Below, one piece after another: positions 34,519 through 42,413 of a DNA stretch of 64,000 nucleotides; position 1 is the first letter of the stretch, and every line of letters begins with the position of its first letter. Under the pieces are notes generated by a model that was given only the letters and a program-made list of their open reading frames with translations, was not told the origin of the DNA and did not search any database. Both the position numbers and the translations under genes were made by a program. The DNA lies in assembly GCF_014639155.1 (NCBI RefSeq), contig NZ_BMFT01000004.1, positions 124,001 through 188,000 of the forward strand, given 5' to 3'. The stretch comes from Paenibacillus segetis. Its GTDB lineage: Bacteria; Bacillota; Bacilli; Paenibacillales; Paenibacillaceae.

Positions 34519-34737
34519 TTGGCAACTAGCCGTGAATTCGTGGAGCAAGATTATGTTATTGAGCACGTGAGACAGACTTTTCAGTGTACCGTACTATGGT
34601 GCGAAGGGCGTGCATGCCTAGAGTATGGCACTGAGGAGGAGTTATATCTTATATCTAAATACATACAAGAAAACTTTGATAAAGATCTTCTGGATGTGTT
34701 TTTTACAGCTATTGAGAGCATTCCACTGGAACCGTAG
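34519..34737 (+). CDS. Small protein of unknown function
   Basis: A 72-residue acidic protein with two Cys residues (QCTVLWCEGRACLEYG) and alternating strand/helix character; no family was recognised. AGGAAG at 34505-34510 best fits the TTG at 34519; the ATG at 34513 is only two bases away from it. It lies alone between two terminators, in front of the convergent CMD gene. Confidence 0.55.
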   Translation: MATSREFVEQDYVIEHVRQTFQCTVLWCEGRACLEYGTEEELYLISKYIQENFDKDLLDVFFTAIESIPLEP

Positions 34738-34772
34738 ACTGCCCTGCCTTATCGCATAGTTCGCTAATATAA

Positions 34773-34812
34773 TAGGAGAAGTCCGCCAATTAGAAGGACT
34801 TCTCCTATTTAT
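34773..34812. terminator. Bidirectional terminator between convergent genes
   Basis: A perfect 12-bp stem, TAGGAGAAGTCC with GGACTTCTCCTA, has a loop of about 11 bases, followed by TTTATTTAT. Confidence 0.8.
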
Positions 34813-34837
34813 ATAGGCTAATGCAATTTCGTTCCTT

Positions 34838-35221
34838 TTAACAAAAGCAATCCGGAGTTGAATCGGGCGGTATTTTGGGCGTAGGATTATCGGCGTTTTC
34901 TTCGAATGCGATGAGGGCATGTGTCGCATGGCTGAGTAAGGCCCCGGCTTGTGTAGAAGTGGCGATTAATACTGCTTGGAATATTTCCTCCTGCGTGCCG
35001 CCCAGCGCTTTGCACTTCTTGACATGTACATCGATGCAATAAGGACAGCCCGTCACATGGGCCACGGCCACAGCAATGAGTTCCTTCTCTTTTGCGGCAA
35101 TGATATCTGAAGCATGAAAGACATCTTGCTCGAATGCCAAAAAGGAATTGGCAGCTTGTGGAGCCAGCTTCATAAGATCAGGAATGCGTTGCAGATTAGT
35201 ACGGTCGTAATAATGTGTCAT
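34838..35221 (-). CDS. Carboxymuconolactone decarboxylase (AhpD-like) family protein
   Basis: A 127-residue all-helical protein with the AhpD-like redox motif GCPYCIDVHVKKCKALG and a downstream His. The CxxC pair fits a peroxidase or disulfide-reductase role rather than true decarboxylation. GGGAGG lies six bases before the ATG at 35221. The divergence of CMD proteins means the substrate cannot be predicted. A Crp-family gene lies directly upstream on the same strand, 74 bases away, and is a likely regulator. Confidence 0.85.
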   Translation of the reverse strand: MTHYYDRTNLQRIPDLMKLAPQAANSFLAFEQDVFHASDIIAAKEKELIAVAVAHVTGCPYCIDVHVKKCKALGGTQEEIFQAVLIATSTQAGALLSHATHALIAFEENADNPTPKIPPDSTPDCFC

Positions 35222-35295
35222 CATCTACCTCCCATAAAATATTGATAAACTCAGCATAATTGTAGGAGAGAGAGGATCATTCTTCCGTGACAATG

Positions 35296-35973
35296 TCACA
35301 CAAACCGATCTAATGTATTCTGCAAAATATGATGATCAATAATTTTAATTTTCCCTCTGCTTAACCTAATGGCACCTAAATTGACAAAATCGCGTAAGAC
35401 GCGGGTGATAACCTCGCGGGATGTGCCAATTTCGATGGCAAGTTGTTCATGAGTAAGGAGTATATGGTCTGTATTTGCCGATGCTAAGATTAAGTATTCT
35501 GCAATCCGATAAGGAATGGGTTGGAAAGCGATATTTTCAAGGAGCTGGGTAACATTCGTCATGCGATCAATGAATTGCTTGTAGATGTATTGTCTAATCG
35601 GCTTGATGGTGTCCATCCAACCTCTAAATACGTGTACAGGAAGCAGTAGAACCTCCGTATTCTCTTCAATCGAGACCGATGCCTCGTATTCTGTTTCCCC
35701 TAATATGCTTGCCATCATAAGTACGCAGGACTGACCACTACTCACGCGATACAAGGTAATCTCTCTACCTGTTGGGCTTATTTTGAAAATACGAATCTGT
35801 CCGCCCATAATGAACATGGCATGCTGAAGCATATGACCTTCTCGAATGGAGTGTGGGGTAGAGGGAGTAATGGAGAGGATTTCTGCAGCATTCCAACTAT
35901 CATCGGGGACATGAGAGAAAGAGGGGAACAGCTGCTGGATTTGCCGGATTTTCTGTTCAGGAAGAACATGCAT
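35296..35973 (-). CDS. Crp/Fnr-family transcriptional regulator
   Basis: A 225-residue regulator with an N-terminal cyclic-nucleotide-binding-like beta-roll (residues ~25-125, FIMGGQIRIFKISPTGREITL) and a C-terminal winged helix (LLTHEQLAIEIGTSREVITRVLRDF). No Cys cluster for an Fe-S centre is seen in the N-terminal part, so oxygen sensing of the FNR kind is unlikely. GGAG precedes the ATG. The CMD gene downstream suggests a redox or stress response. Confidence 0.87.
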   Translation of the reverse strand: MHVLPEQKIRQIQQLFPSFSHVPDDSWNAAEILSITPSTPHSIREGHMLQHAMFIMGGQIRIFKISPTGREITLYRVSSGQSCVLMMASILGETEYEASVSIEENTEVLLLPVHVFRGWMDTIKPIRQYIYKQFIDRMTNVTQLLENIAFQPIPYRIAEYLILASANTDHILLTHEQLAIEIGTSREVITRVLRDFVNLGAIRLSRGKIKIIDHHILQNTLDRFV

Positions 35974-36230
35974 AGTAGAGCTCCTTTGAGAGAAATAGTA
36001 GCTTAATCATAATTTATTTCCAGTATATAGAAAAGAACCTCGTGTTCTCTCCGCTACTTCGAGCCTAAAATGGTTAATTTTTTTCAGGATAACATAAAGG
36101 AGTCGCCCTCTAAGGAGCGATTTCTTTTTTCTTCCATGCATCATCATGGGTAAACGTTGACCTATTCATCGCGAACCATCAACTTACGCTCTACATACAA
36201 TGAGTCAGGGCATAAGCCTATGCTTACGAT

Positions 36231-36262
36231 GTAAGTTTTACTTCGTAAAACTTTAAGGAGGA
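36231..36262 (+). promoter_or_regulatory. Hairpin directly before the endopeptidase ribosome binding site
   Basis: AAGTTTTAC and GTAAAACTT form a perfect 9-bp stem with a TTC loop, ending next to AAGGAGG. There is no T-run, so it is not a terminator. It could protect the mRNA 5' end or affect access of the ribosome (inference). Confidence 0.45.
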
Positions 36263-36271
36263 TGTAACCGT

Positions 36272-37462
36272 ATGGAAATAAGGGTTCGCGGCGGTGATTC
36301 GTTCTGGGGATATAGTCAGTTGTTTGGGGTTCCAATACAGCTTCTGCTTGATTCAAATCCGGGCATGAATCCACAAGCATTAATGATAGGACAAACGGTG
36401 AATATACCGGGTTATATGACACGAGAATATCAGATCGTTCCTGGGGATACGATTTGGCAGATTGCTAGGACAGCCGGTGTACCGCAGGACACTATAATGC
36501 TGCTTAATCCATCAATTCAAGCGAATTATCTTCGTATCGGTCAGATTATTCAGATTCCAAGTCGCGTTACTAACTTAGTGGTTCAAACAATAAGACCATA
36601 TGATTATGGAGATATGCTGGAGGACCTTAACAACCTCGCTGAGATTTACCCATTTATCCGCATCCAGTCAATTGGTAACTCGGTAATGGGTAAAGTTATT
36701 CCTGAAATTCGTCTCGGTATCGGTCCTAAACAGGTCCACGCAAACGCCTCTTTTCATGCGAATGAATGGATCACAACACCTGTCCTCATTCGGTTTCTAA
36801 ATGAATACTTACTAGCATTAACGAATAATGGTAGCATACGTGGGCTCGCAATGAATCCATTATATGAGACGACCACGCTATCTCTTGTTCCAATGGTTGA
36901 TCCTGATGGTGTCGATTTAGTCGTGATCGGACTACCGAGTGACGAACCTTATCGAAGTGATGTACTTGCTATAAATGGAGGAAGCAGCGATTTCAGTGGA
37001 TGGAAGGCCAATATTCGTGGGGTTGATTTAAATAACCAGTTCCCAGCGTTATGGGAACGACAAGCGGAAATAGGTCCACAAGCACCATCTCCTCGTGATT
37101 ATCCAGGAACGGCGCCACTTACGGAGCCAGAGTCGCAAGCGATGGCTAATTTAACGTGGAACAGTAACTTCAGCCGTGTGTTAGCCTTTCATACACAGGG
37201 AAGGGTCATTTATTGGGGCTTTGAAGGGCTTCAGCCACCTGAATCTGAAGTGATTGTTAATGAGTTTGCAAGAGTGAGCGGTTATGAGCCTATAGAGTAT
37301 GTAGAGAGTTGGGCTGGCTTCAAGGATTGGTTCATCCAAGATTGGAGAAGGCCAGGTTTTACGATTGAATTAGGGCAAGGAACGAATCCACTTCCCTTAT
37401 CGCAGTTTGAACAAATTTATCAAGAAAGTCTAGGGATATTACTAGCTTCGCTTTATATGTAA
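36272..37462 (+). CDS. LysM-M14 gamma-D-glutamyl-meso-diaminopimelate peptidase (endopeptidase I type)
   Basis: A 396-residue protein. Two LysM domains (residues ~3-47 and ~52-96, GDTIWQIARTAGVPQDTIML) bind peptidoglycan and are followed by an M14 zinc carboxypeptidase. Zinc ligands are His162 and Glu165 (HANEW) and His307 (AFHTQG); the catalytic Glu is Glu366 (TIELGQG). This is the layout of the spore-associated endopeptidase I of Bacillales, which cleaves the gamma-D-Glu-Dap bond. No classical signal peptide is visible. AAGGAGG precedes the ATG. Confidence 0.9.
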   Translation: MEIRVRGGDSFWGYSQLFGVPIQLLLDSNPGMNPQALMIGQTVNIPGYMTREYQIVPGDTIWQIARTAGVPQDTIMLLNPSIQANYLRIGQIIQIPSRVTNLVVQTIRPYDYGDMLEDLNNLAEIYPFIRIQSIGNSVMGKVIPEIRLGIGPKQVHANASFHANEWITTPVLIRFLNEYLLALTNNGSIRGLAMNPLYETTTLSLVPMVDPDGVDLVVIGLPSDEPYRSDVLAINGGSSDFSGWKANIRGVDLNNQFPALWERQAEIGPQAPSPRDYPGTAPLTEPESQAMANLTWNSNFSRVLAFHTQGRVIYWGFEGLQPPESEVIVNEFARVSGYEPIEYVESWAGFKDWFIQDWRRPGFTIELGQGTNPLPLSQFEQIYQESLGILLASLYM

Positions 37463-37493
37463 TTATCATAGATTTTTTAAGTATACAAAAAAG

Positions 37494-37540
37494 CACCCCG
37501 AAGGAGCGACCTTTTTAGTGTCTACTCTTCGGGGTTTTTA
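37494..37540. terminator. Bidirectional terminator between convergent genes
   Basis: ACCCCGAAG and CTTCGGGGT pair across a loop of about 22 bases, with A-rich sequence before and TTTTT after. Confidence 0.75.
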
Positions 37541-37543
37541 GGG

Positions 37544-39742
37544 TTACTTGTTACGTTTTGATAGTGAGAAGGGAAGCTCCTGCGGTTCATAAGAACGGTA
37601 GCTTGGAGCTAATCCAAGGCGAAAATCTAGTGATTTTCCTTCCATAATATCATCGTACGTAATATACAGTTTGGTATAATCCTCACCTTCCAACTTGACG
37701 TTGGTAACGAAATTGGACTGTGGGTTATTGTTGTCGGTATGAATCTGCATTTGCTTGCCATCCGGAAGTTCAATCGTGACACTATCAAATAGCGGAATGC
37801 CGAGCACATATTCATTACTTCCCGGGCATACCGGGTAGAAGCCCATGGAGCTGAATACATACCAACCGGACATGCTGCCATTGTCTTCATCGCCAGGGAA
37901 TCCGTCAAAGCCGCTGTTAAACAGATGGGTTAAAATCTGCTTGATTACGACCTGAGAGGAAGCCGGTTCGCCGACATAATTGAACAGATATGGAATGTGG
38001 AAGCTCGGCTGATTTGAAATAGCTACCTGGCCAAAATCGACGGCTGCCATTTCGCTCATTTCATGAATTTCAAAACCGTAGCCTAACACATCAAAGTCCG
38101 GCGCTTTATTGCATAATTCAGTAATTTTATCAAAAAAACGTTCCTCAGAACCATAAGCCTCGATCAAGCCTTGGAAGTCTTGAAATACCGCAAAGCTACT
38201 TTGCCATGCGCTACCCTCGGCATAGTCAAGTCCCCAGCTAATATCGTTGAAATGATCACGGAATTGGCCATGTTGGTCTTTCGCGCGCATGAAGCCCGTC
38301 TCAGAATCAAAGATGTTCTTATAGTTCAATGCACTTTGTCTATAATGCTCAGCCACATCAGCTTTGCCTAAGACCTCAGCTACGGTGCTGATGCAGTAGT
38401 CACTATAGGCGTAATCCAGCGTATGATTAACACTTTCGTGATAATGATTTGGAACGTAACCATATTTGATATAATCCAGCGTTCCTTGGCGACCGTAACA
38501 ATCCTTATCGCTTTGTGTCGTTGCTGCGTTCAACATCGCATCAAGCAGTTCAGGCATTAAATGACTTCCAATTCCTTTGGCGGCAGCGTCCGCAATAACC
38601 GCATCAATAAGCGTACCTGGCATTAGGCCACGTTCATCCGGTGATAACCACTTGGGCAAGAAGCCAGTTTCGCGGGAGGAGTTCAGGAAACCTTCGAGCA
38701 TCTCCTCGTATTCTTGTGGAGCAATGATAGAATAGAGCGGATATACGGATTTGTATGTATCCCAGAATCCGTTATTGGTATAGAGAATCCCTTTCTTTAC
38801 GGCTCTAGCTGTAGTGTCGTAATGAATCGACTCCATATTGGCATCCAATTCATAGAACTTCTGTGGGAAGAGGAACATTCGATATAAGCAAGTATAGAAG
38901 GTCCGTAAATATTCCTCGTTCGAATGCGTAACTTGGATTTTATTCAAATAATGGTTCCAGGCTAGGGTTGCTTGTTCTTTCACTTCATTCATAGACAAAT
39001 GCAGCTCACGCTGAAGATTTAACTCGGCCTGTTCTATACTGATAAATGAAGTCGCCAGCTTAACATTCAGGGTATCCTTCTCGCAGTCCTTAAATCGAAT
39101 GACAACATGCTGATCCATGCCGCTTACAGCCAACTCATTGCTTAATTCGCCTTCGTTATTATAGTAACCCGATGCATCCAGATCGATGTCATGACTGAAG
39201 CTCATGGATACATACATCCGGAATTGATCATCATGACAGCCTGCGAAGTTGCTGACATAACCAGTGATTTTGCGATTCGCTGCATCGATATGAAACTGAC
39301 TCTTGTTCTTCACATTCAGCACGAATCCAGCTTGCTGCTTGGAATTGTATTGGATTTGCATGGATGCTCCATAACAGGTCGGAACCAGCTCAGTTGTGAT
39401 GTTATAGCGTTGTTGTTTTACTTTGACGTAGTGAGGCTTGAAAATGGCTTCTTCCGGCCGATAAGAGCTTTGGCAAGAAAACACGGAACTTCTGATTTTG
39501 TCATCAGCAATAGGTGTCATGAGAAAATGGGCAAAGTCGCCCATCCATGGACTTGGCTGGTGCGTCAAACGAATGCCTTGAAAGACACGGTCATGTGGAT
39601 TGAAGAACCAACTTCCCTCATTGTTAGTCTGTACGACAAAGTGATTCATGCCGAAAGGGACAGAGGTATAAGGGAGTGTATTCCCGTTGGAATAGGAATG
39701 TTTGTTGTTGGTGCCTTGTCGTGTGTCGATATAATGCAGCAT
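37544..39742 (-). CDS. GH92 family alpha-mannosidase
   Basis: A 732-residue enzyme without a signal peptide. GH92 landmarks include IDTRQGTNNKHSYSNGNTLPY at the N-terminus, the middle FWDTYKSVYPLYSIIAP, and GFDGFPGDEDNGSMSGWYVFSSMGFYP with the catalytic Glu/Asp residues. GH92 enzymes are Ca2+-dependent inverting exo-alpha-mannosidases. The intracellular location suggests it works on imported mannooligosaccharides. AAAAGGAGA lies seven bases before the ATG. It is 36 bases downstream of the GntR-LacI gene, on the same strand, and probably forms an operon with it. Confidence 0.9.
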   Translation of the reverse strand: MLHYIDTRQGTNNKHSYSNGNTLPYTSVPFGMNHFVVQTNNEGSWFFNPHDRVFQGIRLTHQPSPWMGDFAHFLMTPIADDKIRSSVFSCQSSYRPEEAIFKPHYVKVKQQRYNITTELVPTCYGASMQIQYNSKQQAGFVLNVKNKSQFHIDAANRKITGYVSNFAGCHDDQFRMYVSMSFSHDIDLDASGYYNNEGELSNELAVSGMDQHVVIRFKDCEKDTLNVKLATSFISIEQAELNLQRELHLSMNEVKEQATLAWNHYLNKIQVTHSNEEYLRTFYTCLYRMFLFPQKFYELDANMESIHYDTTARAVKKGILYTNNGFWDTYKSVYPLYSIIAPQEYEEMLEGFLNSSRETGFLPKWLSPDERGLMPGTLIDAVIADAAAKGIGSHLMPELLDAMLNAATTQSDKDCYGRQGTLDYIKYGYVPNHYHESVNHTLDYAYSDYCISTVAEVLGKADVAEHYRQSALNYKNIFDSETGFMRAKDQHGQFRDHFNDISWGLDYAEGSAWQSSFAVFQDFQGLIEAYGSEERFFDKITELCNKAPDFDVLGYGFEIHEMSEMAAVDFGQVAISNQPSFHIPYLFNYVGEPASSQVVIKQILTHLFNSGFDGFPGDEDNGSMSGWYVFSSMGFYPVCPGSNEYVLGIPLFDSVTIELPDGKQMQIHTDNNNPQSNFVTNVKLEGEDYTKLYITYDDIMEGKSLDFRLGLAPSYRSYEPQELPFSLSKRNK

Positions 39743-39778
39743 GTAGAATCTCCTTTTAGTTGGATTTAGTAATAGGCG

Positions 39779-40873
39779 TCATAGTCTCTTCACGGTTTGA
39801 CGTTCGATAAGCTCTACCGGAACCACAATATTCTCTTGCGGTTGATTCTGAGGATTCTCTATGATCTCTACTAGGTTTTGTGCAGCCAGGTATCCCATTT
39901 GTTCAAAATCTTGAGATATCGTGGTCAGCTTAGGTTCAACAAAGCTGGAAAGGTGAATGTTATCAAAGCCTACAATCGAGAAATCATCGGGGATCGATAA
40001 TCCCAGCTCTTTAGCAATTTGCATGATCTCAATGGCGATCAGGTCATTCTCAGCTACAATCCCCGTAATTCCTTGCTCCATAACGGATTGTATGAAATGG
40101 GTATAATATTCTCTTCCGTTATCGTTATCATGAATTAAATAACGCTCGGTTAAATCACTCACGCTGTGATCGATTAAGTTGTAATCATACAACGCCTTTA
40201 GATAACCAAAATAACGCTCCCTGATTGACGAGGAATTCTCGACCTTCAAAGAGGAGAGAAAGGCAATTTTCTTGTGGTTATTCTCGATCAAGTGACTGCA
40301 AGCCAGGTACCCTCCTGCAAAGTTATCGGAGACAACGGAAGGGAGCGGAATGCCCTCAATATATTTATCCATCGTTACTATCGGATATTTCGACATATGA
40401 TATTGATACAGCATGCCTAGATCTGAAATGCTGTTTACGGGGTAGAAGATCAACCCCGAATTGGCGCTTTGAAGCGCAGCCTCTAGCAGTTTGTGTTGGC
40501 TGACGATCGTACTGGATTGAATGTTTAATGTATAGTCGGTCGTCTTGAGATACTCATTGATGCCCTTCTCGTAATCGCCAAGACCTGGATTGTGGTTGAA
40601 CGGGAGAACGAGCAGAATCTCTTTGCTAGATTTGTTATTGGGCTGGAGGGACGGTTGCATAGCATTCACGAAGCTCCCCTTCCCTTGAACCCTATAGATC
40701 AAATTAGCGTTCTCAAGTTCTGTCAAAGCCCGCTTTGACGTAATCCGACTCACGTTGTAAGTCTTCGATATTTGTGCTTCAGTTGGAAGTTGATCTCCGA
40801 TTTGTAGTTCTCCAGATTCAATCTGCGCCTTTAGAGCGTTCACGATATGTTGGTATAATGGGATTTGCTCCAA
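39779..40873 (-). CDS. GntR-type regulator with LacI-like sugar-binding domain (AraR type)
   Basis: A 364-residue regulator with a winged helix of the GntR family at residues ~3-70 (LYQHIVNALKAQIESGELQI, then NVSRITSKRALTEL) and a periplasmic-binding-protein-like domain for the rest (EILLVLPFNHNPGL, IVAENDLIAIEIM, DFSIVGFDNIHLSSF). TTG at 40873 is preferred since GAGGAG lies seven bases upstream. It should repress GH92 and its own gene until a mannoside binds. Two identical palindrome-bearing sites flank the divergent intergenic region. Confidence 0.88.
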   Translation of the reverse strand: MEQIPLYQHIVNALKAQIESGELQIGDQLPTEAQISKTYNVSRITSKRALTELENANLIYRVQGKGSFVNAMQPSLQPNNKSSKEILLVLPFNHNPGLGDYEKGINEYLKTTDYTLNIQSSTIVSQHKLLEAALQSANSGLIFYPVNSISDLGMLYQYHMSKYPIVTMDKYIEGIPLPSVVSDNFAGGYLACSHLIENNHKKIAFLSSLKVENSSSIRERYFGYLKALYDYNLIDHSVSDLTERYLIHDNDNGREYYTHFIQSVMEQGITGIVAENDLIAIEIMQIAKELGLSIPDDFSIVGFDNIHLSSFVEPKLTTISQDFEQMGYLAAQNLVEIIENPQNQPQENIVVPVELIERQTVKRL

Positions 40874-40892
40874 AATGATTCTCCTCACTAAT

Positions 40893-40908
40893 TTGATATA
40901 TCATATTT
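40893..40908 (-). promoter_or_regulatory. Candidate operator of the GntR-LacI regulator, site 1
   Basis: On the minus strand it reads AAATATGATATATCAA, with a perfect TGATATATCA palindrome (40894-40903). It lies just before the ribosome binding site of the regulator gene, a good place for autorepression. Confidence 0.6.
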
Positions 40909-41073
40909 GAATTGAGCGAATCAATTTTTGATGTTTATTTTTCGATGACAATAGGATTTTATATGTTGAATATACGACAAAATAGGCAATTCAGCAATAG
41001 TGACTTATGATACGGCCGTAAAACCCTTTGAAATATAGAATGAATACGTTAGAATTAAAATAGGTTTTTATCT

Positions 41074-41089
41074 AAATATGATATATCAA
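41074..41089 (+). promoter_or_regulatory. Candidate operator of the GntR-LacI regulator, site 2
   Basis: The same 16 bases as site 1, AAATATGATATATCAA, appear here on the plus strand, about 45 bases before the phosphotransferase gene. The pair of inverted identical sites 171 bp apart would allow looping (inference). Confidence 0.6.
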
Positions 41090-41134
41090 ATGTTGATGGA
41101 TATTAATAGACTAAATTTGTAGGAGAGGTACAAG

Positions 41135-42127
41135 ATGAATGTTAGCTCTAAACTATATGAAGAATTACCCGCGCAGAAAATCTATGAAGTCGTTCAGAAA
41201 CATTTCGGTTCATCTAGCGAGATCGAGTATTCACTCTTAAAAGGCGGACTCTTTAATACAACTTACAAACTTGTTCTGCATTCACCGATGCGCGAATTCA
41301 TTTTTAGGGTGGGACCCGTAAACAGGCAATTCCTATTACCTTTTGAACAACATTTAATGAATGCTGAAGTCGAAGTGTATACCTTATTTTCCAAGAATCA
41401 AATACCTTGTCCCACGGTTCTTGTGTGTGATTCTACTAAAAGTATCGTTGATAGAGACTATATGATTACAGAATATATACCGAGTGTCCCATTATCAGAT
41501 GAGAGTATCCCGCAAGATGTTAAGGCAGAATTGTATGAACAAGCGGGCAGATGGACTGCAGAGATACATTCTATTATCGGCTCAAAATTCGGTAGGGTAT
41601 CAGATATTCAGCAAACGGGTGGATACGATCATTGGGTTGATTTTCTACGGGCGCAGGCAATAGAGACAGGAGTAAAGTGCCTGGAATACGAGGTTTTTGG
41701 TGAAAGTGTGGTTAGCAGAATGATTAAGATATATGAAGATACTTCAAGGCTGTATGAAAATATAACGATTCCCCAACTTATTCATGCTGATTTATGGGCA
41801 GGGAATATACTTGTCAGATTAAATAAGATCACGAATAAATATGAGCTTGCAGCTATCATTGATGCAGATAGAGCGTTATTTGGCGATGTGGATTTTGAGT
41901 TTGCAAGTCCATGGATTACGAATGAATCCTTCTTAAAAGGGTACGGCAAACAGGACAGAGATCATGATCCTTTGCGTGCCTTAAAAAAAGACACATATCA
42001 ATTACTCTTTCATTTTATTGATAGCTATGTATGGAAAGTGCAATACAACAACATGGTGGAATACGAGAATAATAAGCAAAGGGCAATGGATTTGTTATCT
42101 TCAATTGAAGCGGAAATATATATGTAA
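41135..42127 (+). CDS. Aminoglycoside phosphotransferase-like (APH-fold) kinase
   Basis: A 330-residue kinase-like protein. The catalytic loop is LIHADLWAGNILVR, with the Brenner-type HxDxxxxN pattern, and the metal-binding region is AAIIDADRALFGDVDFEFA. The N-terminal lobe has GLFNTTYKLV and FIFRVGP. Such proteins phosphorylate sugars, homoserine, choline or drugs; no resistance-type signature is visible. GGAGAGG precedes the ATG. The shared operator sequence with the GH92 regulator suggests a metabolic role in glycan use (inference). Confidence 0.75.
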   Translation: MNVSSKLYEELPAQKIYEVVQKHFGSSSEIEYSLLKGGLFNTTYKLVLHSPMREFIFRVGPVNRQFLLPFEQHLMNAEVEVYTLFSKNQIPCPTVLVCDSTKSIVDRDYMITEYIPSVPLSDESIPQDVKAELYEQAGRWTAEIHSIIGSKFGRVSDIQQTGGYDHWVDFLRAQAIETGVKCLEYEVFGESVVSRMIKIYEDTSRLYENITIPQLIHADLWAGNILVRLNKITNKYELAAIIDADRALFGDVDFEFASPWITNESFLKGYGKQDRDHDPLRALKKDTYQLLFHFIDSYVWKVQYNNMVEYENNKQRAMDLLSSIEAEIYM

Positions 42128-42252
42128 TTATGATCCAAGGGTTGAACAACCGTAAAATCATCAACCTTATAAAATCAGAAAATTGTTGCGAGTATTATGG
42201 AGGGTGTTCCGAAGCACTAGTTGCTGGGAGTATCCTCTATTTATTTATAATT

Positions 42253-42271
42253 GACAATGATAATCATTATC
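42253..42271. promoter_or_regulatory. Fur box upstream of the siderophore locus
   Basis: GACAATGATAATCATTATC differs from the 19-bp Fur consensus at one base. Overlapping half-sites of the GATA-T type continue to about 42295. A TTGACA at 42251 lies right across it, so Fur bound with iron would block the promoter. Confidence 0.85.
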
Positions 42272-42413
42272 GATATCGTTATCCTTATCCTTATCAATGA
42301 CATAATGATCATCTATCAAGCTAGCACCCTATTTAAGAAGAAGTAATGGATACGGCTTGATGAACAGATATGGGATTCTGAATCAGGCAATTGCCTATAT
42401 TGGAGGATGAAGA

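Noticed and set aside
36085-36130. Possible terminator (TCGC...GCGA then T-rich)
   Set aside because: No plus-strand gene ends before it and the stem is broken by mismatches; it was not listed as a feature.
42251-42300. Direct repeats of TTATCC/TTATCA as a possible iteron or CRISPR-like array
   Set aside because: They are explained as overlapping Fur half-sites; unit length and spacing are not regular.
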